From: Acinetobacter wuhouensis
GTDB taxonomy: Bacteria; Pseudomonadota; Gammaproteobacteria; Pseudomonadales; Moraxellaceae
Reading direction: 5' to 3'
DNA: 64,000 nucleotides
Assembly: GCF_001696605.3 (NCBI RefSeq)
Contig: NZ_CP031716.1
Span: forward strand, 2,232,001-2,296,000
Both the position numbers and the translations under genes were made by a program. Shown piece by piece: positions 45,859 through 54,339 of this stretch; positions within the stretch are counted from its first letter, which is position 1; each line of letters begins with the position of its first letter. The notes under the pieces were generated by a model. It was not told the origin of the DNA, searched no databases, and saw only the letters and a list, made by a program, of their open reading frames with translations.

Positions 45859-46968
45859 TTATTTATCTGTCTCAAAAAGCGCTGCAACAAAGGATTTCGC
45901 AGAGAACGGACGTAGATCGTCAATCTTCTCCCCCACACCGATAAAACGAATTGGCACATGCGTACGACTGGCAATATTAAACAACACACCACCTTTTGCC
46001 GTACCATCCAATTTAGTAATGGTTAGACCTGTTAAACCAACAGCTTCATCGAACATTTCAACTTGGTTAATGGCATTTTGACCTGTACCCGCATCTACAA
46101 CTAACATCACTTCATGTGGCGCAGTTGCATCAATTTTTTGCATTACACGCTTAACTTTGGTCAACTCAGTCATTAAGTTGCTTTTATTGTGCAAACGCCC
46201 TGCGGTATCGGCAATCAGTACATCTACACCTTTGGCACGCGCACTTTCAAAAGCATCAAAAATAACTGAAGCACTGTCTGCACCATGACCTTGAGCAACC
46301 ACTTGAATATTGTTGCGTTCACCCCAGATTTGTAATTGCTCAGTAGCTGCTGCACGGAAAGTATCACCTGCCGCAAGCATGACTTTCTTGCCTTCACCTT
46401 GTAAACGTTTTGCCAATTTACCAATGGTCGTGGTTTTCCCAACACCATTGACACCAACAACAAGAATCACAAACGGATTTTTGTTCGGGTCAATATGTAA
46501 AGGTTTTACACGTGGCGCAAGTAAAGCAACCAATTCTTCTTGTAATGCCTTATACAGTGAATGTGAATAGATCAAATCACCACGCGCAGTACGTTCAGTT
46601 AAATTGGTAATAATGGTTTTCGTCGCTTCTACACCAATATCAGCAACCAAAAGTTGCTCTTCAACTTCTTCAAGTAACTCATCATCAATCTCTTTACCAC
46701 CGATCAGGATATTCACCATCCCATCAGCAAGGTTTTTACGAGATTTAGTTAAACCTTCTTTCATACGACTGAAGAAGCCACCTTTGGCTTTTTCTTCAGT
46801 TTGGGTAGTTTCCTCTGAAAGACTTTCTTCAACTACTGTTTCAGTCTTAGGTGTTTCTACTTTTTCATTTTCAATAATAGGCACATTGACTGCGGGTAAA
46901 CTCGGTAATGTGACATCATCATCACCAATATCCGCATCAATCAAGAATTTATTTTGCTGTTCCTGCAT
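45859..46968 (-). CDS. ftsY: Signal recognition particle receptor FtsY
   Basis: 369-residue SRP GTPase that docks ribosome-SRP complexes at the membrane. It has an acidic N-terminal region (VEESLSEETTQTEEKAK around 46-62), the NG domain with G1 GVNGVGKTTTIGKLA near 173-187, DTAGR (G3) near 256-260, and TKLDGTAKGG (G4 onwards) near 318-327. The acidic region is shorter than in E. coli. It is divergent from the M16 peptidase pair across about 177 bases, a common order in the genus. Confidence 0.95.
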   Translation of the reverse strand: MQEQQNKFLIDADIGDDDVTLPSLPAVNVPIIENEKVETPKTETVVEESLSEETTQTEEKAKGGFFSRMKEGLTKSRKNLADGMVNILIGGKEIDDELLEEVEEQLLVADIGVEATKTIITNLTERTARGDLIYSHSLYKALQEELVALLAPRVKPLHIDPNKNPFVILVVGVNGVGKTTTIGKLAKRLQGEGKKVMLAAGDTFRAAATEQLQIWGERNNIQVVAQGHGADSASVIFDAFESARAKGVDVLIADTAGRLHNKSNLMTELTKVKRVMQKIDATAPHEVMLVVDAGTGQNAINQVEMFDEAVGLTGLTITKLDGTAKGGVLFNIASRTHVPIRFIGVGEKIDDLRPFSAKSFVAALFETDK

Positions 46969-47145
46969 GCCGATTCCTTGAAAAGCATAGCGTTAAAAAA
47001 GAATGAGTTTAGCATATTTTAAGGCAATTTTTAGTGTTAAAGCAGTGATAAAACATCTCAACCAAAATGCAACATTCCTGCCTTGCTTTAAATCTTTAAT
47101 TTTTTGAGAATAGTTATACGTTTAGAATAAATATTCAGGCAATTT

Positions 47146-48555
47146 GTGCGTATTTTAAAATCCAAATCTTTTAAAATTCTTGTCCGTTCCCGAACTCAAT
47201 TATGGAGAATGCTAATTGCGCCTGTATGCTTTATTTCATTGAATTTTATACAAACATCACTTTATGCAGCGCCCGAAAGTCAACTTGCTCGCACTACCTT
47301 TGAAACCACACTAAAGAATGGGCTAAAAGTGATTATCCGTGAAGATCATCGTTCCCCCATTGTCATGACCCAAATTTGGTATGGTGTTGGCAGCAGTGAT
47401 GAATCTGGCAATCTATTGGGTATTTCCCATGTACTTGAACATATGATGTTTAAGGGCACGCAGAAAGTTCCAGATGATGAATTTACGCGTCTTAGCCGAA
47501 TCTATGGTGGACGAACCAATGCTGCAACATTTACCAACTACACCAATTATTATCAACTTTATCCAAAAAAATACTTCCCTCTCGCTTTAGAACTTGAAGC
47601 AGACCGAATGTCTAACTTGGTTTTAAAACAACAAGACTTTGATCCTGAAATTAAAGTAGTGATGGAAGAACGTCGCCAAAGAACCGATGACAATCCACGC
47701 AATCTTGCCTATGAACGTTTTAAATGGATTGCCTATCCAACCAGTCACTATCGTCAACCCGTGATTGGTTTTATGAAAAATTTACAAAATATTCGTTTAG
47801 AAGACCTCAAGCATTGGTATCAGACATGGTATACCCCCAATAATGCAACACTTGTGATCGTGGGTGATGTCAATGCTGAGCAGGCATTAAAACAAATCGA
47901 AAAGTATTTTGGTGGTATTGCTAAAAAGCAACTTCCGGATCGCAATGATGTTCTCGAATATGACCGCGTCGGTTATCGTCACATGCAAGTACATTTACCT
48001 GTACAAGTACCAAGCTTATTTATGGCGTGGAATGTACGTTCCATTGCCACGGCGAAAAACCCACAAGATGCCTATGCACTTACGATTATCCAATCCTTAC
48101 TCGATGGTGGAATTTCAGCTCGTCTACAAGATCGCCTTGTCCGCGATAAGAAAACGCTGACCGCAATTAGTGTCAGTTATGACCCATATAATCGTGGTGA
48201 CAGTATTTTCATGATCTCAGCTCTTCCGAGTGAAGGCGTTTCATTAGAAGATGCACAAAAAGCCATTGAAAAAGAAATGAGTTTATTTAAAACAGAATTG
48301 GTCAATCAAAACGAACTTGATCGAGTGAAGAATAATTTCGTTTCAAATTTGATCTATAGCCAAGATGATATTGCAGGGCAAGCCAATATGATTGGCAATT
48401 TAGAGGTCAATGGTTTGAGTTTTCGCTTGATTGATGAATTACCAAAGCATTATGACAAAGTTACCCCACAAGATTTACTCAGAATCGCCAATATTTATTT
48501 CGTCAAAGATAACTTAAGTAGTCTTTATCTCCTGCCTGAAAACACAAAAGAATAA
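47146..48555 (+). CDS. M16-family zinc peptidase, active subunit
   Basis: 469 residues. A long basic N-region and hydrophobic segment end in a likely signal peptidase site near LYAA/PES, so it is periplasmic. The inverted zinc motif HVLEH is at about residues 92-96 (GISHVLEHMMFKG), with the downstream Glu in the ELEADRM segment completing the site. Start is a GTG with CAGG seven bases upstream. It is followed by a second M16 gene lacking the motif; such pairs form an active/inactive heterodimer in other bacteria. Substrates would be short periplasmic peptides (inference). Confidence 0.88.
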   Translation: MRILKSKSFKILVRSRTQLWRMLIAPVCFISLNFIQTSLYAAPESQLARTTFETTLKNGLKVIIREDHRSPIVMTQIWYGVGSSDESGNLLGISHVLEHMMFKGTQKVPDDEFTRLSRIYGGRTNAATFTNYTNYYQLYPKKYFPLALELEADRMSNLVLKQQDFDPEIKVVMEERRQRTDDNPRNLAYERFKWIAYPTSHYRQPVIGFMKNLQNIRLEDLKHWYQTWYTPNNATLVIVGDVNAEQALKQIEKYFGGIAKKQLPDRNDVLEYDRVGYRHMQVHLPVQVPSLFMAWNVRSIATAKNPQDAYALTIIQSLLDGGISARLQDRLVRDKKTLTAISVSYDPYNRGDSIFMISALPSEGVSLEDAQKAIEKEMSLFKTELVNQNELDRVKNNFVSNLIYSQDDIAGQANMIGNLEVNGLSFRLIDELPKHYDKVTPQDLLRIANIYFVKDNLSSLYLLPENTKE

Positions 48556-48567
48556 ATAAGGTGAATT

Positions 48568-50166
48568 ATGCGTCTGTCTATATTTTCAAAAAAACATTTA
48601 AAAACATCGCTTTTACTTATTATCACACTCTCTACGGCTAGTTTAAATCATGCAGAGGTCGAATTCGATGATCGTGATACGGATGAAATGATAGATAATA
48701 CTGTTTTAAAATCCTATTCCACATTACAAAGCCTGAAAAATTTAGAAAAAAAGCAAAACTATCAGACACCTTTTGTTCAAGATTTAGAGAATAATTTAAA
48801 AGTTCGCACACTCTTTGTTTCAGCACCAGATCTACCCATTGTCGATATTCAACTGACTTTTAATGCAGGATCTTCACAAGATGAAGCGATAGGTAAAGGC
48901 TTGTTTGGTATTTCAAATATGGCTGCAAGACTGATGACTGAAGGTACAGAGCAATATACAGCCAAACAAATTGCTTCGACCTTCGAGGGGTTAGGCGCAC
49001 AATTTAGTGTCAATGCGTATCGTGATATGTTTACCGTACGCTTAAGAGTTTTGTCCGATCCAGACAAACTCAACCCTGCTGTAAATATGATGATGCACAT
49101 TTTAAATCATGCACAATTCAATCCTTCGGGTTTAAATTTAGTCTTAAACAACACTAAGATTGGTCAAAAACAAGTCCAAGAAAACCCAAGCCGAATGATG
49201 AATATTCGCTTTTATCGCGCACTCTATGGACAACATCCTTATGCTGAACCCACGACAGGAACCAATGGTAGTTTAAAGAAGATAACCCCCGAATTACTCA
49301 GAACATTTCGTCAAAAGTTACTCGTCGCTCAGAATATGAATATCGCAATCACGGGAAATTTAAGCGCCAATGATGCAATGAAAATTTCGAATACAATCAG
49401 CCAAAATATCACCCAAGGTGAAGCCGTTGCGCCTCTACCAACACCTGAAGATCAACAAGATTTTAATATTCATTACATTCCTTTTAACTCAAGCCAAGCC
49501 CATGTCATGATGGGACACTTAGCCATTCAACGAAATGATCCTGATCGTGTTGCTTTAGAAGTTGCCAATCAAATCTTTGGTGGTAGCGGATTCAACTCGG
49601 TACTGATGAAAGAATTACGAGTCAAACGTGGCTATACTTACGGCGCATATAGTTCGTTGGTCAGTACGCTCTCACAAGGTTTTTTTAGTTTGAGTTATTC
49701 AACTGAAGAAAAACAGCTGATTGATAGTATCCAGGTTGCGCATCAAGCTTTGCGTGACTTTGTCAAAAAGCCAATTCAAAAAAAACAATTGGAAGAAACC
49801 AAAGAAGGACTTTTGCGATCATTTCCAATGACATTTAGTTCAAATGCCAATATCAATGCACAGATTGCAGCGATTGGATTTTATCAATTACCTGCAGATT
49901 ACTTAAATCAATATCAAAAACAACTAAGTAGCATTACAGCCAAACAAGTCCAAACTGCCATCCAAAAACACTTACGTGCAGATCGTTTAACCCTTGTTGT
50001 TGTTGCGCCTACACTTGATCAAGTCGCTTTAAAAGAAATGCTAATCAATGATCTTGAAGTACCGAATCAGCTAGAAAACAAAGATTTAAACTTAAAACCT
50101 GACACTCAGACAATGCCAGATATTCCAGCCCTGATCATTAAAAAGACCATTAGACCTGCTTCGTGA
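48568..50166 (+). CDS. M16-family peptidase-like protein, inactive partner
   Basis: 532 residues with a signal peptide ending near NHA/EVE. The position of HxxEH holds GISNMAARLMTEGT (about 111-124), so the zinc ligands and catalytic Glu are missing. The C-terminal half keeps the M16 R/Y pair region (KELRVKRGYTYGAYSS). It follows the active subunit by 12 bases and should act as its structural partner. Its stop codon is embedded in the first copy of a 14-fold heptamer repeat. Confidence 0.88.
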   Translation: MRLSIFSKKHLKTSLLLIITLSTASLNHAEVEFDDRDTDEMIDNTVLKSYSTLQSLKNLEKKQNYQTPFVQDLENNLKVRTLFVSAPDLPIVDIQLTFNAGSSQDEAIGKGLFGISNMAARLMTEGTEQYTAKQIASTFEGLGAQFSVNAYRDMFTVRLRVLSDPDKLNPAVNMMMHILNHAQFNPSGLNLVLNNTKIGQKQVQENPSRMMNIRFYRALYGQHPYAEPTTGTNGSLKKITPELLRTFRQKLLVAQNMNIAITGNLSANDAMKISNTISQNITQGEAVAPLPTPEDQQDFNIHYIPFNSSQAHVMMGHLAIQRNDPDRVALEVANQIFGGSGFNSVLMKELRVKRGYTYGAYSSLVSTLSQGFFSLSYSTEEKQLIDSIQVAHQALRDFVKKPIQKKQLEETKEGLLRSFPMTFSSNANINAQIAAIGFYQLPADYLNQYQKQLSSITAKQVQTAIQKHLRADRLTLVVVAPTLDQVALKEMLINDLEVPNQLENKDLNLKPDTQTMPDIPALIIKKTIRPAS

Positions 50167-50258
50167 ATCGTGAATCGTGAATCGTGAATCGTGAATCGTG
50201 AATCGTGAATCGTGAATCGTGAATCGTGAATCGTGAATCGTGAATCGTGAATCGTGAA
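50161..50258. repeat. Fourteen exact tandem copies of TCGTGAA
   Basis: Positions 50161-50258 hold 98 bases, 14 perfect copies of the 7-base unit TCGTGAA with no substitution. The first copy supplies the final Ser codon (TCG) and the TGA stop of the upstream M16 gene. The array ends three bases before the stop codon of the convergent gene at 50262. The perfection of the copies suggests recent or ongoing slippage. Confidence 0.97.
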
Positions 50259-50261
50259 AGC

Positions 50262-50588
50262 TTATTTAGAATTAGCCACATCTACAGCAGGATATTGTTT
50301 AATACGTTGTTTTTCATAATAATAAGCGCGCAACAACCGAAAATACTCGGCAACCGAAATAAGCTCTTGTTGACTTAAATGTTTTGCGAGGACTTGCGTT
50401 TTCGGATAAGCCGCTTGATCAGAATATGCAAGGACATTTTTATACTGCGTCGGACTGATCGGACGCAAAAGCGCCAATGTTGCAAGTGTTATCATTCCAA
50501 CAATCATACACGCCACAAAAAAATTCAAAAAACGCTCTAAAGGAAAAGAACGATACAACTTTTGAAAATAATCTTTGAATTTAAGCAT
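50262..50588 (-). CDS. Hypothetical single-pass membrane protein
   Basis: 108 residues. A basic N-terminus (KFKDYFQKLYRS) precedes one membrane helix at about 20-41, and the rest is a polar, Tyr/Gln-rich region predicted to lie outside the cytoplasm. No family is recognised. The ATG at 50588 gives a natural start. It is convergent with the M16 pair across the heptamer array. In many gammaproteobacteria rsmD follows the M16 pair; this is not that gene. Confidence 0.65.
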   Translation of the reverse strand: MLKFKDYFQKLYRSFPLERFLNFFVACMIVGMITLATLALLRPISPTQYKNVLAYSDQAAYPKTQVLAKHLSQQELISVAEYFRLLRAYYYEKQRIKQYPAVDVANSK

Positions 50589-50758
50589 GAACTACCTCGA
50601 ATTGCAGATAGTCTATCATCCTAGAGATAAAAAAATAGCGCTTTATCCAGACTTTTAAATGCCTAAACCGTTTATTGATCATTTTAAATGTACAAACCCA
50701 TCTTTCGATTTATTCCACCAACAAATAAAAATACACTTCAACAACAAGATCTAAAAAG

Positions 50759-50791
50759 AAAAACTCCCATCAGCAATTGATGAGAGTTTTT
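50759..50791. terminator. Terminator hairpin in the 50589-50878 gap
   Basis: AAAAACTC (50759-50766) pairs with GAGTTTTT (50784-50791), continued by CATCA with TGATG inside around single unpaired bases. It most likely ends the minus-strand gene at 50879-51235. Nothing else is recognisable in this gap. Confidence 0.75.
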
Positions 50792-50878
50792 AGTAAATAA
50801 GCATGATACATAACACCGATAATTTGACCTTGACCACTGAACTTTTAAATCTCTAAGAAAATCAGTTTAAATTAACTT

Positions 50879-51235
50879 TTATAAAACTGCCCTTAGAAAT
50901 GCAAAATATAAAATTCCAGCAATAATCACCAACGCGATCACCACTGCGAAGATACTCACACCACCTTCCGCATGTACAGGATGTAAGTCATCATCATCTG
51001 CAAGGCGTCGCAATTCGTTATCATAAACACGGTAAAAACCTTTTTTTTGCGTTGCGTCAAGATTTTTGGTATAATCGTAAACACGCTTACGTTGGGCTAA
51101 ACAGTAATCACCAAGATGTATTTCTTGATGGTAAATTGCTTCGTCCAATTGTTTTCGATGATACTGAGCTAATTCAACAATCTGAGACTCAGCAGCGGGT
51201 ACATCAAAAGTAAATCCATCTATTGTATTAGTCAT
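50879..51235 (-). CDS. Hypothetical tail-anchored membrane protein
   Basis: 118 residues. The first 85 or so are soluble, with a helical charged stretch (about 14-65) and an acidic DDDD cluster near 79-82. A single membrane helix at about 93-115 ends the protein, leaving only a few residues outside: a tail-anchor layout. No family is recognised. It may act at the inner membrane with its body in the cytoplasm. Confidence 0.7.
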   Translation of the reverse strand: MTNTIDGFTFDVPAAESQIVELAQYHRKQLDEAIYHQEIHLGDYCLAQRKRVYDYTKNLDATQKKGFYRVYDNELRRLADDDDLHPVHAEGGVSIFAVVIALVIIAGILYFAFLRAVL

Positions 51236-51405
51236 TTTTACTCTCCCTTTGTCATAATTCTCATATTGATTTTAATAAATATTATTTCTGATTATTGTTT
51301 AATCATGTAATCTTATATTCGTTAAGCAATCCCAGTAGATTACTTGACAAGTGAAGCATTTTGTAATATTAGTTTAATAAAGTTAAGTTAGATTAGTTAA
51401 GTATA

Positions 51406-51422
51406 AGCTCCGTTGGGGAGCT
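51406..51422 (+). other. Leader hairpin upstream of the Sel1-like gene
   Basis: AGCTCC (51406-51411) pairs with GGAGCT (51417-51422), 5-base loop, 38 bases before the ATG at 51461 and followed by GTAGTTTT. It could be a weak attenuator or an mRNA 5' stabiliser. The rest of the gap 51236-51405 is AT-rich with no clear motif. Confidence 0.4.
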
Positions 51423-51460
51423 GTAGTTTTAAAGATCATAATTACAATAAGGAGTTATAT

Positions 51461-51694
51461 ATGATTCATCAAATCTCTCAACAAGACCTAGAACATGTTT
51501 ATGCAGACGCTGTAAATACGATTCAATGTGAAATGAACTTTGTAGAAGCTGTAAAGGCATTAGAAGACGCAGCAAAAGCAGGGCATGGTAAAGCAGCAAC
51601 GTTCCTTGCAGAACTTTATTACCAAGGTTTCCGTGTAGAACGTGATTCGCTAAAAGCCCAATACTGGGAAAAGATGGCAACCATGCAAGCATAA
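51461..51694 (+). CDS. Small protein with a single Sel1-like repeat
   Basis: 77 residues. The C-terminal part has the Sel1 (SLR) pattern: ALEDAAKAGHGKAATFLAELY followed by a KAQYWEKMA end, about 36 residues, one repeat only. Such repeats bind proteins; one unit alone may act by dimerising or as part of a complex. AAGGAG at 51449-51454 fixes the start at 51461. Monocistronic with its own hairpin leader and terminator. Partner unknown. Confidence 0.75.
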   Translation: MIHQISQQDLEHVYADAVNTIQCEMNFVEAVKALEDAAKAGHGKAATFLAELYYQGFRVERDSLKAQYWEKMATMQA

Positions 51695-51695
51695 T

Positions 51696-51721
51696 AAAAC
51701 GTCACCTCGGTGGCGTTTTTT
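51696..51721 (+). terminator. Intrinsic terminator after the Sel1-like gene
   Basis: AAAACGTCACC and GGTGGCGTTTT form an 11-bp near-perfect stem (one T/G pair) with a two-base centre, then T6. It begins directly after the tandem stop codons. Confidence 0.85.
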
Positions 51722-51886
51722 AATGCCGCTTGTTTATTCTTTTATAGCGTAATACTCACAAAACGTTTCCCAAACAGACATTCTTATAACATTCTTTGCT
51801 AATTTTAATAATTGCTTACGATTCAGTATAAAGCGCCAACGGTTCTTAACGCTTTTTCAATTACAATAGAAATGTACTAAAAATGA

Positions 51887-52273
51887 ATGCCCATTATGAA
51901 AAAGTATATTCATCTACAGCCGATTTCAAATGAGTTTTTTATCAAAATTTCTATTTTAAAATCACTGATGTATTGTGGTGTTCTTTGGGGACTTTACCAT
52001 GAAGGTTGGGCAATGAAGTCTGGCTCAGATGAAGTATATTTCCCCTTTTGGCTGAATGCCGTTCAAGCACATCAGTATGCAAAGATTCACTGGCCCAACT
52101 ATACACCACGAAAAATCACACCAAAGGATTTTAAAGATTCTCTACTCCCGACATTGACACGTTTAAATATTAAACCGGCTTTGTTTAACTCATCTTCTCG
52201 TAAATTTAAACTTTCAACTTTGCAAATGGATCATTTCTTTTTTGCAAATTCACCCCAATTTCAGGCGATTTAA
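51887..52273 (+). CDS. DUF2750-domain protein
   Basis: 128 residues, soluble. The DUF2750 pattern is visible: WGLYHEGWAM around 35-44, then FPFWLNAVQAHQYA around 53-66 and LLPTLTRLNI around 87-96. The function of this domain is not known; relatives are often described as immunity-like or of unknown role. Starts at residue 1 or Met4 are both possible and no SD is visible. No toxin-like gene lies beside it. Confidence 0.75.
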   Translation: MPIMKKYIHLQPISNEFFIKISILKSLMYCGVLWGLYHEGWAMKSGSDEVYFPFWLNAVQAHQYAKIHWPNYTPRKITPKDFKDSLLPTLTRLNIKPALFNSSSRKFKLSTLQMDHFFFANSPQFQAI

Positions 52274-52409
52274 TTTTTATTTTCCATTGATTTAAGAAAG
52301 CTGTAAAAAACAAGCACTATAATTTGTGACTGTAAAGTATTTGCAAAGTTTTAAAATACAGTTAATTTAAAGGTGTGCAGTAGAGGCACACTCAATAAGG
52401 AAAATAATT

Positions 52410-52841
52410 ATGACTACAGTAGCACAAGTAATCCAAGATAAAATTGGTCGTGAAGTTTATACGATTTCGCCGTCTGCCACGGTTTTAGAAGCAATTACGC
52501 TTATGGCAAATAAAGGTATTGGTGCAGTAGTCGTAACAGAAGACAGTAAGCTGGTCGGCATCCTTTCAGAACGTGACTATACCCGTAAAATTGCATTGAT
52601 GCAGCGTACATCTGACCATACCACTGTCGCTGAGATTATGACATCTAAAGTTATTTCTGTGACGCCAAGCCATACTGTAGAACAATGTCTAGAATTAATG
52701 ACTGACGGTCATCTACGTCACCTCCCTGTACTTGAAGAAGGTGTCTTGGTCGGCTTTGTTTCGATTGGTGACTTGGTCAAAGCCACAATGGAAGATCAGA
52801 AAAAACTGATTGATCAGTTACAGCAATATATTTCAGGTTAA
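52410..52841 (+). CDS. CBS-domain pair protein
   Basis: 143 residues made of two CBS motifs (about 12-65 and 78-133), each with the strand-helix unit VLEAITLMANKGIGAVVV or CLELMTDGHLRHLPVL. Pairs like this bind adenine nucleotides and sense energy state. It stands alone without an enzyme domain. AAGGA precedes the ATG by nine bases. The terminator at 52858 follows. Similar stand-alone CBS proteins are common in proteobacteria; the target is unknown. Confidence 0.88.
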   Translation: MTTVAQVIQDKIGREVYTISPSATVLEAITLMANKGIGAVVVTEDSKLVGILSERDYTRKIALMQRTSDHTTVAEIMTSKVISVTPSHTVEQCLELMTDGHLRHLPVLEEGVLVGFVSIGDLVKATMEDQKKLIDQLQQYISG

Positions 52842-52857
52842 TTTTTTAAATTGATAG

Positions 52858-52879
52858 AACCCTCTTTTGAGGGTTTTAT
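52858..52879. terminator. Terminator between the CBS gene and the MoeA-like pair
   Basis: AACCCTC (52858-52864) pairs with GAGGGTT (52869-52875), TTTT loop, then TTATTTTG. It lies 16 bases after the CBS stop and about 25 bases beyond the stop of the convergent MoeA-like gene. Confidence 0.75.
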
Positions 52880-52902
52880 TTTGTGTTAATTTTTTAGTAT
52901 GG

Positions 52903-54327
52903 TTAAATTTCCAAATAATATAAATAGTCGCCTGCTTTTAACGGATTATCCTCACCTGAAATAGGAATAAAACAATTACAATCTTTCATAAAAGAAAGCA
53001 TATCTGGGCGTTCATTTTCTACAGTTATTATTTTTAGTTCAGGAGTGCTACCGATTCTCATTTCATTAAACTTACCATCATAATGAACATCAGATACAAA
53101 TGCCCATAAAACTTGAGTATCGTGCGTATTTTTTAAGGTTAAATTATAATTATGTGTCAATATACCTATTTTCCAATCAGGTTGAAATGGTCGAGCATAT
53201 AAACGATTTAATATATTTGGTTTTACAATAACGTGCATATTTATAATAATGTCAAGAATATTACCTGGTAAATAAGTTATCACACAAAAATCATCAAAAC
53301 TCTTTTGTATCTCTGCTCGAACCATTCCTTTTTCATCAGTAAATTTTATTTTTTTTCGTATAGTTGGAGCTTTCAATTCACCACAATACATTCGATATGA
53401 ATTGCCAATTAAGGAATCCGAAGAAATATCATTATGAAAAAAACGGTTCGTTGCCATTAATCCTAAACGACTAAGTGTTTTATTATTAACCAACCCACAT
53501 GCGACTATATAATCATAGCTGTTTGCGATGTCTTTCAATTTTTTTACATAAGTCTTTACATCAATTGTTGAAATTAAATCATCTTCGTTATCAATCTTAG
53601 TTTCACTTTCGAAAAAAGGCTTTATTTTCACAATTTCTGCTTCAAATCCCCAAAGTTTCATACATTCTTGAATATATCTAAACTCTGCATTACTGTTTAA
53701 ATCTTCCAAGTCATAATCAACACAAAGTAAAGCAAATTTTGTGGTTTTATATGCAGTAACGTGTGTAATTTCAGCCTGTTCAAGTAACATTTTCTTGGTT
53801 AGTGTTATTATAGTATCTTTGTTTAATATAATTTCTCTTTTTTTATAATCCGAACCAACTGAAATTAAACCTTTACCAATTTGTATTGGTTCCAGTCGTT
53901 CTCCTCCTTTCAGTGAAAAATCTCCTCGTACCCCCAACCATGCGGAATATTGTTCCGTTGGAATTACTGTATTTGCAATATTTCCAATTTTCATATAGCG
54001 TGAAATACTAGATGTATATTCTTTATTTAAAAACAGTCGAAATGGGTTTTCAGACCTCGACAAAGCACCATAAAAATTCACTATATCAATGCTTTTGATT
54101 TGTTCAGGAGTTGATACTTCATGTTGAATATTGAACATTTCTCCATCTATTGCGGATAATGCAATAGATGGGTAATCTGTATTGGCTTGAACATCTTCCG
54201 CCAATTTTCTGCCTAAACACTCTTCGATAGAAATCATTTCTGTAAAATTAGGGTTTGGCATTCTTTCATTAATTTTGGTTAATTGACGAAATATTTGATC
54301 TACAATTTTTTTGTTTTTTATATTCAT
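52903..54327 (-). CDS. Divergent MoeA-like protein, second of a tandem pair
   Basis: 474 residues with the outline of molybdopterin molybdotransferase. N-terminal part: SIEECLGRKLAEDV at 33-46, then SAIDG at 58-62 in place of the usual SAMDGYA, with the Asp kept. IGNIANTVIP (114-123) stands where MoeA has the TGA-P-P-GAD loop. Middle part: ACGL (276-279) replaces the TGG-S-G motif, and YLPGN (352-356) matches the LPGNP end. C-terminal part ends NCFIPI...LKAGDYLYYLEI. It is about 70 residues longer than typical MoeA. It lies 12 bases after its paralogue. No molybdenum gene is near. Activity as a true MoeA seems doubtful. Confidence 0.65.
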   Translation of the reverse strand: MNIKNKKIVDQIFRQLTKINERMPNPNFTEMISIEECLGRKLAEDVQANTDYPSIALSAIDGEMFNIQHEVSTPEQIKSIDIVNFYGALSRSENPFRLFLNKEYTSSISRYMKIGNIANTVIPTEQYSAWLGVRGDFSLKGGERLEPIQIGKGLISVGSDYKKREIILNKDTIITLTKKMLLEQAEITHVTAYKTTKFALLCVDYDLEDLNSNAEFRYIQECMKLWGFEAEIVKIKPFFESETKIDNEDDLISTIDVKTYVKKLKDIANSYDYIVACGLVNNKTLSRLGLMATNRFFHNDISSDSLIGNSYRMYCGELKAPTIRKKIKFTDEKGMVRAEIQKSFDDFCVITYLPGNILDIIINMHVIVKPNILNRLYARPFQPDWKIGILTHNYNLTLKNTHDTQVLWAFVSDVHYDGKFNEMRIGSTPELKIITVENERPDMLSFMKDCNCFIPISGEDNPLKAGDYLYYLEI

Positions 54328-54339
54328 ATATAATGCTTC

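Noticed and set aside
46604..46981. 125-codon Ser-rich frame opposite ftsY
   Set aside because: Antisense to the acidic N-terminal region of FtsY, where such Ser/Thr-rich shadows are expected.
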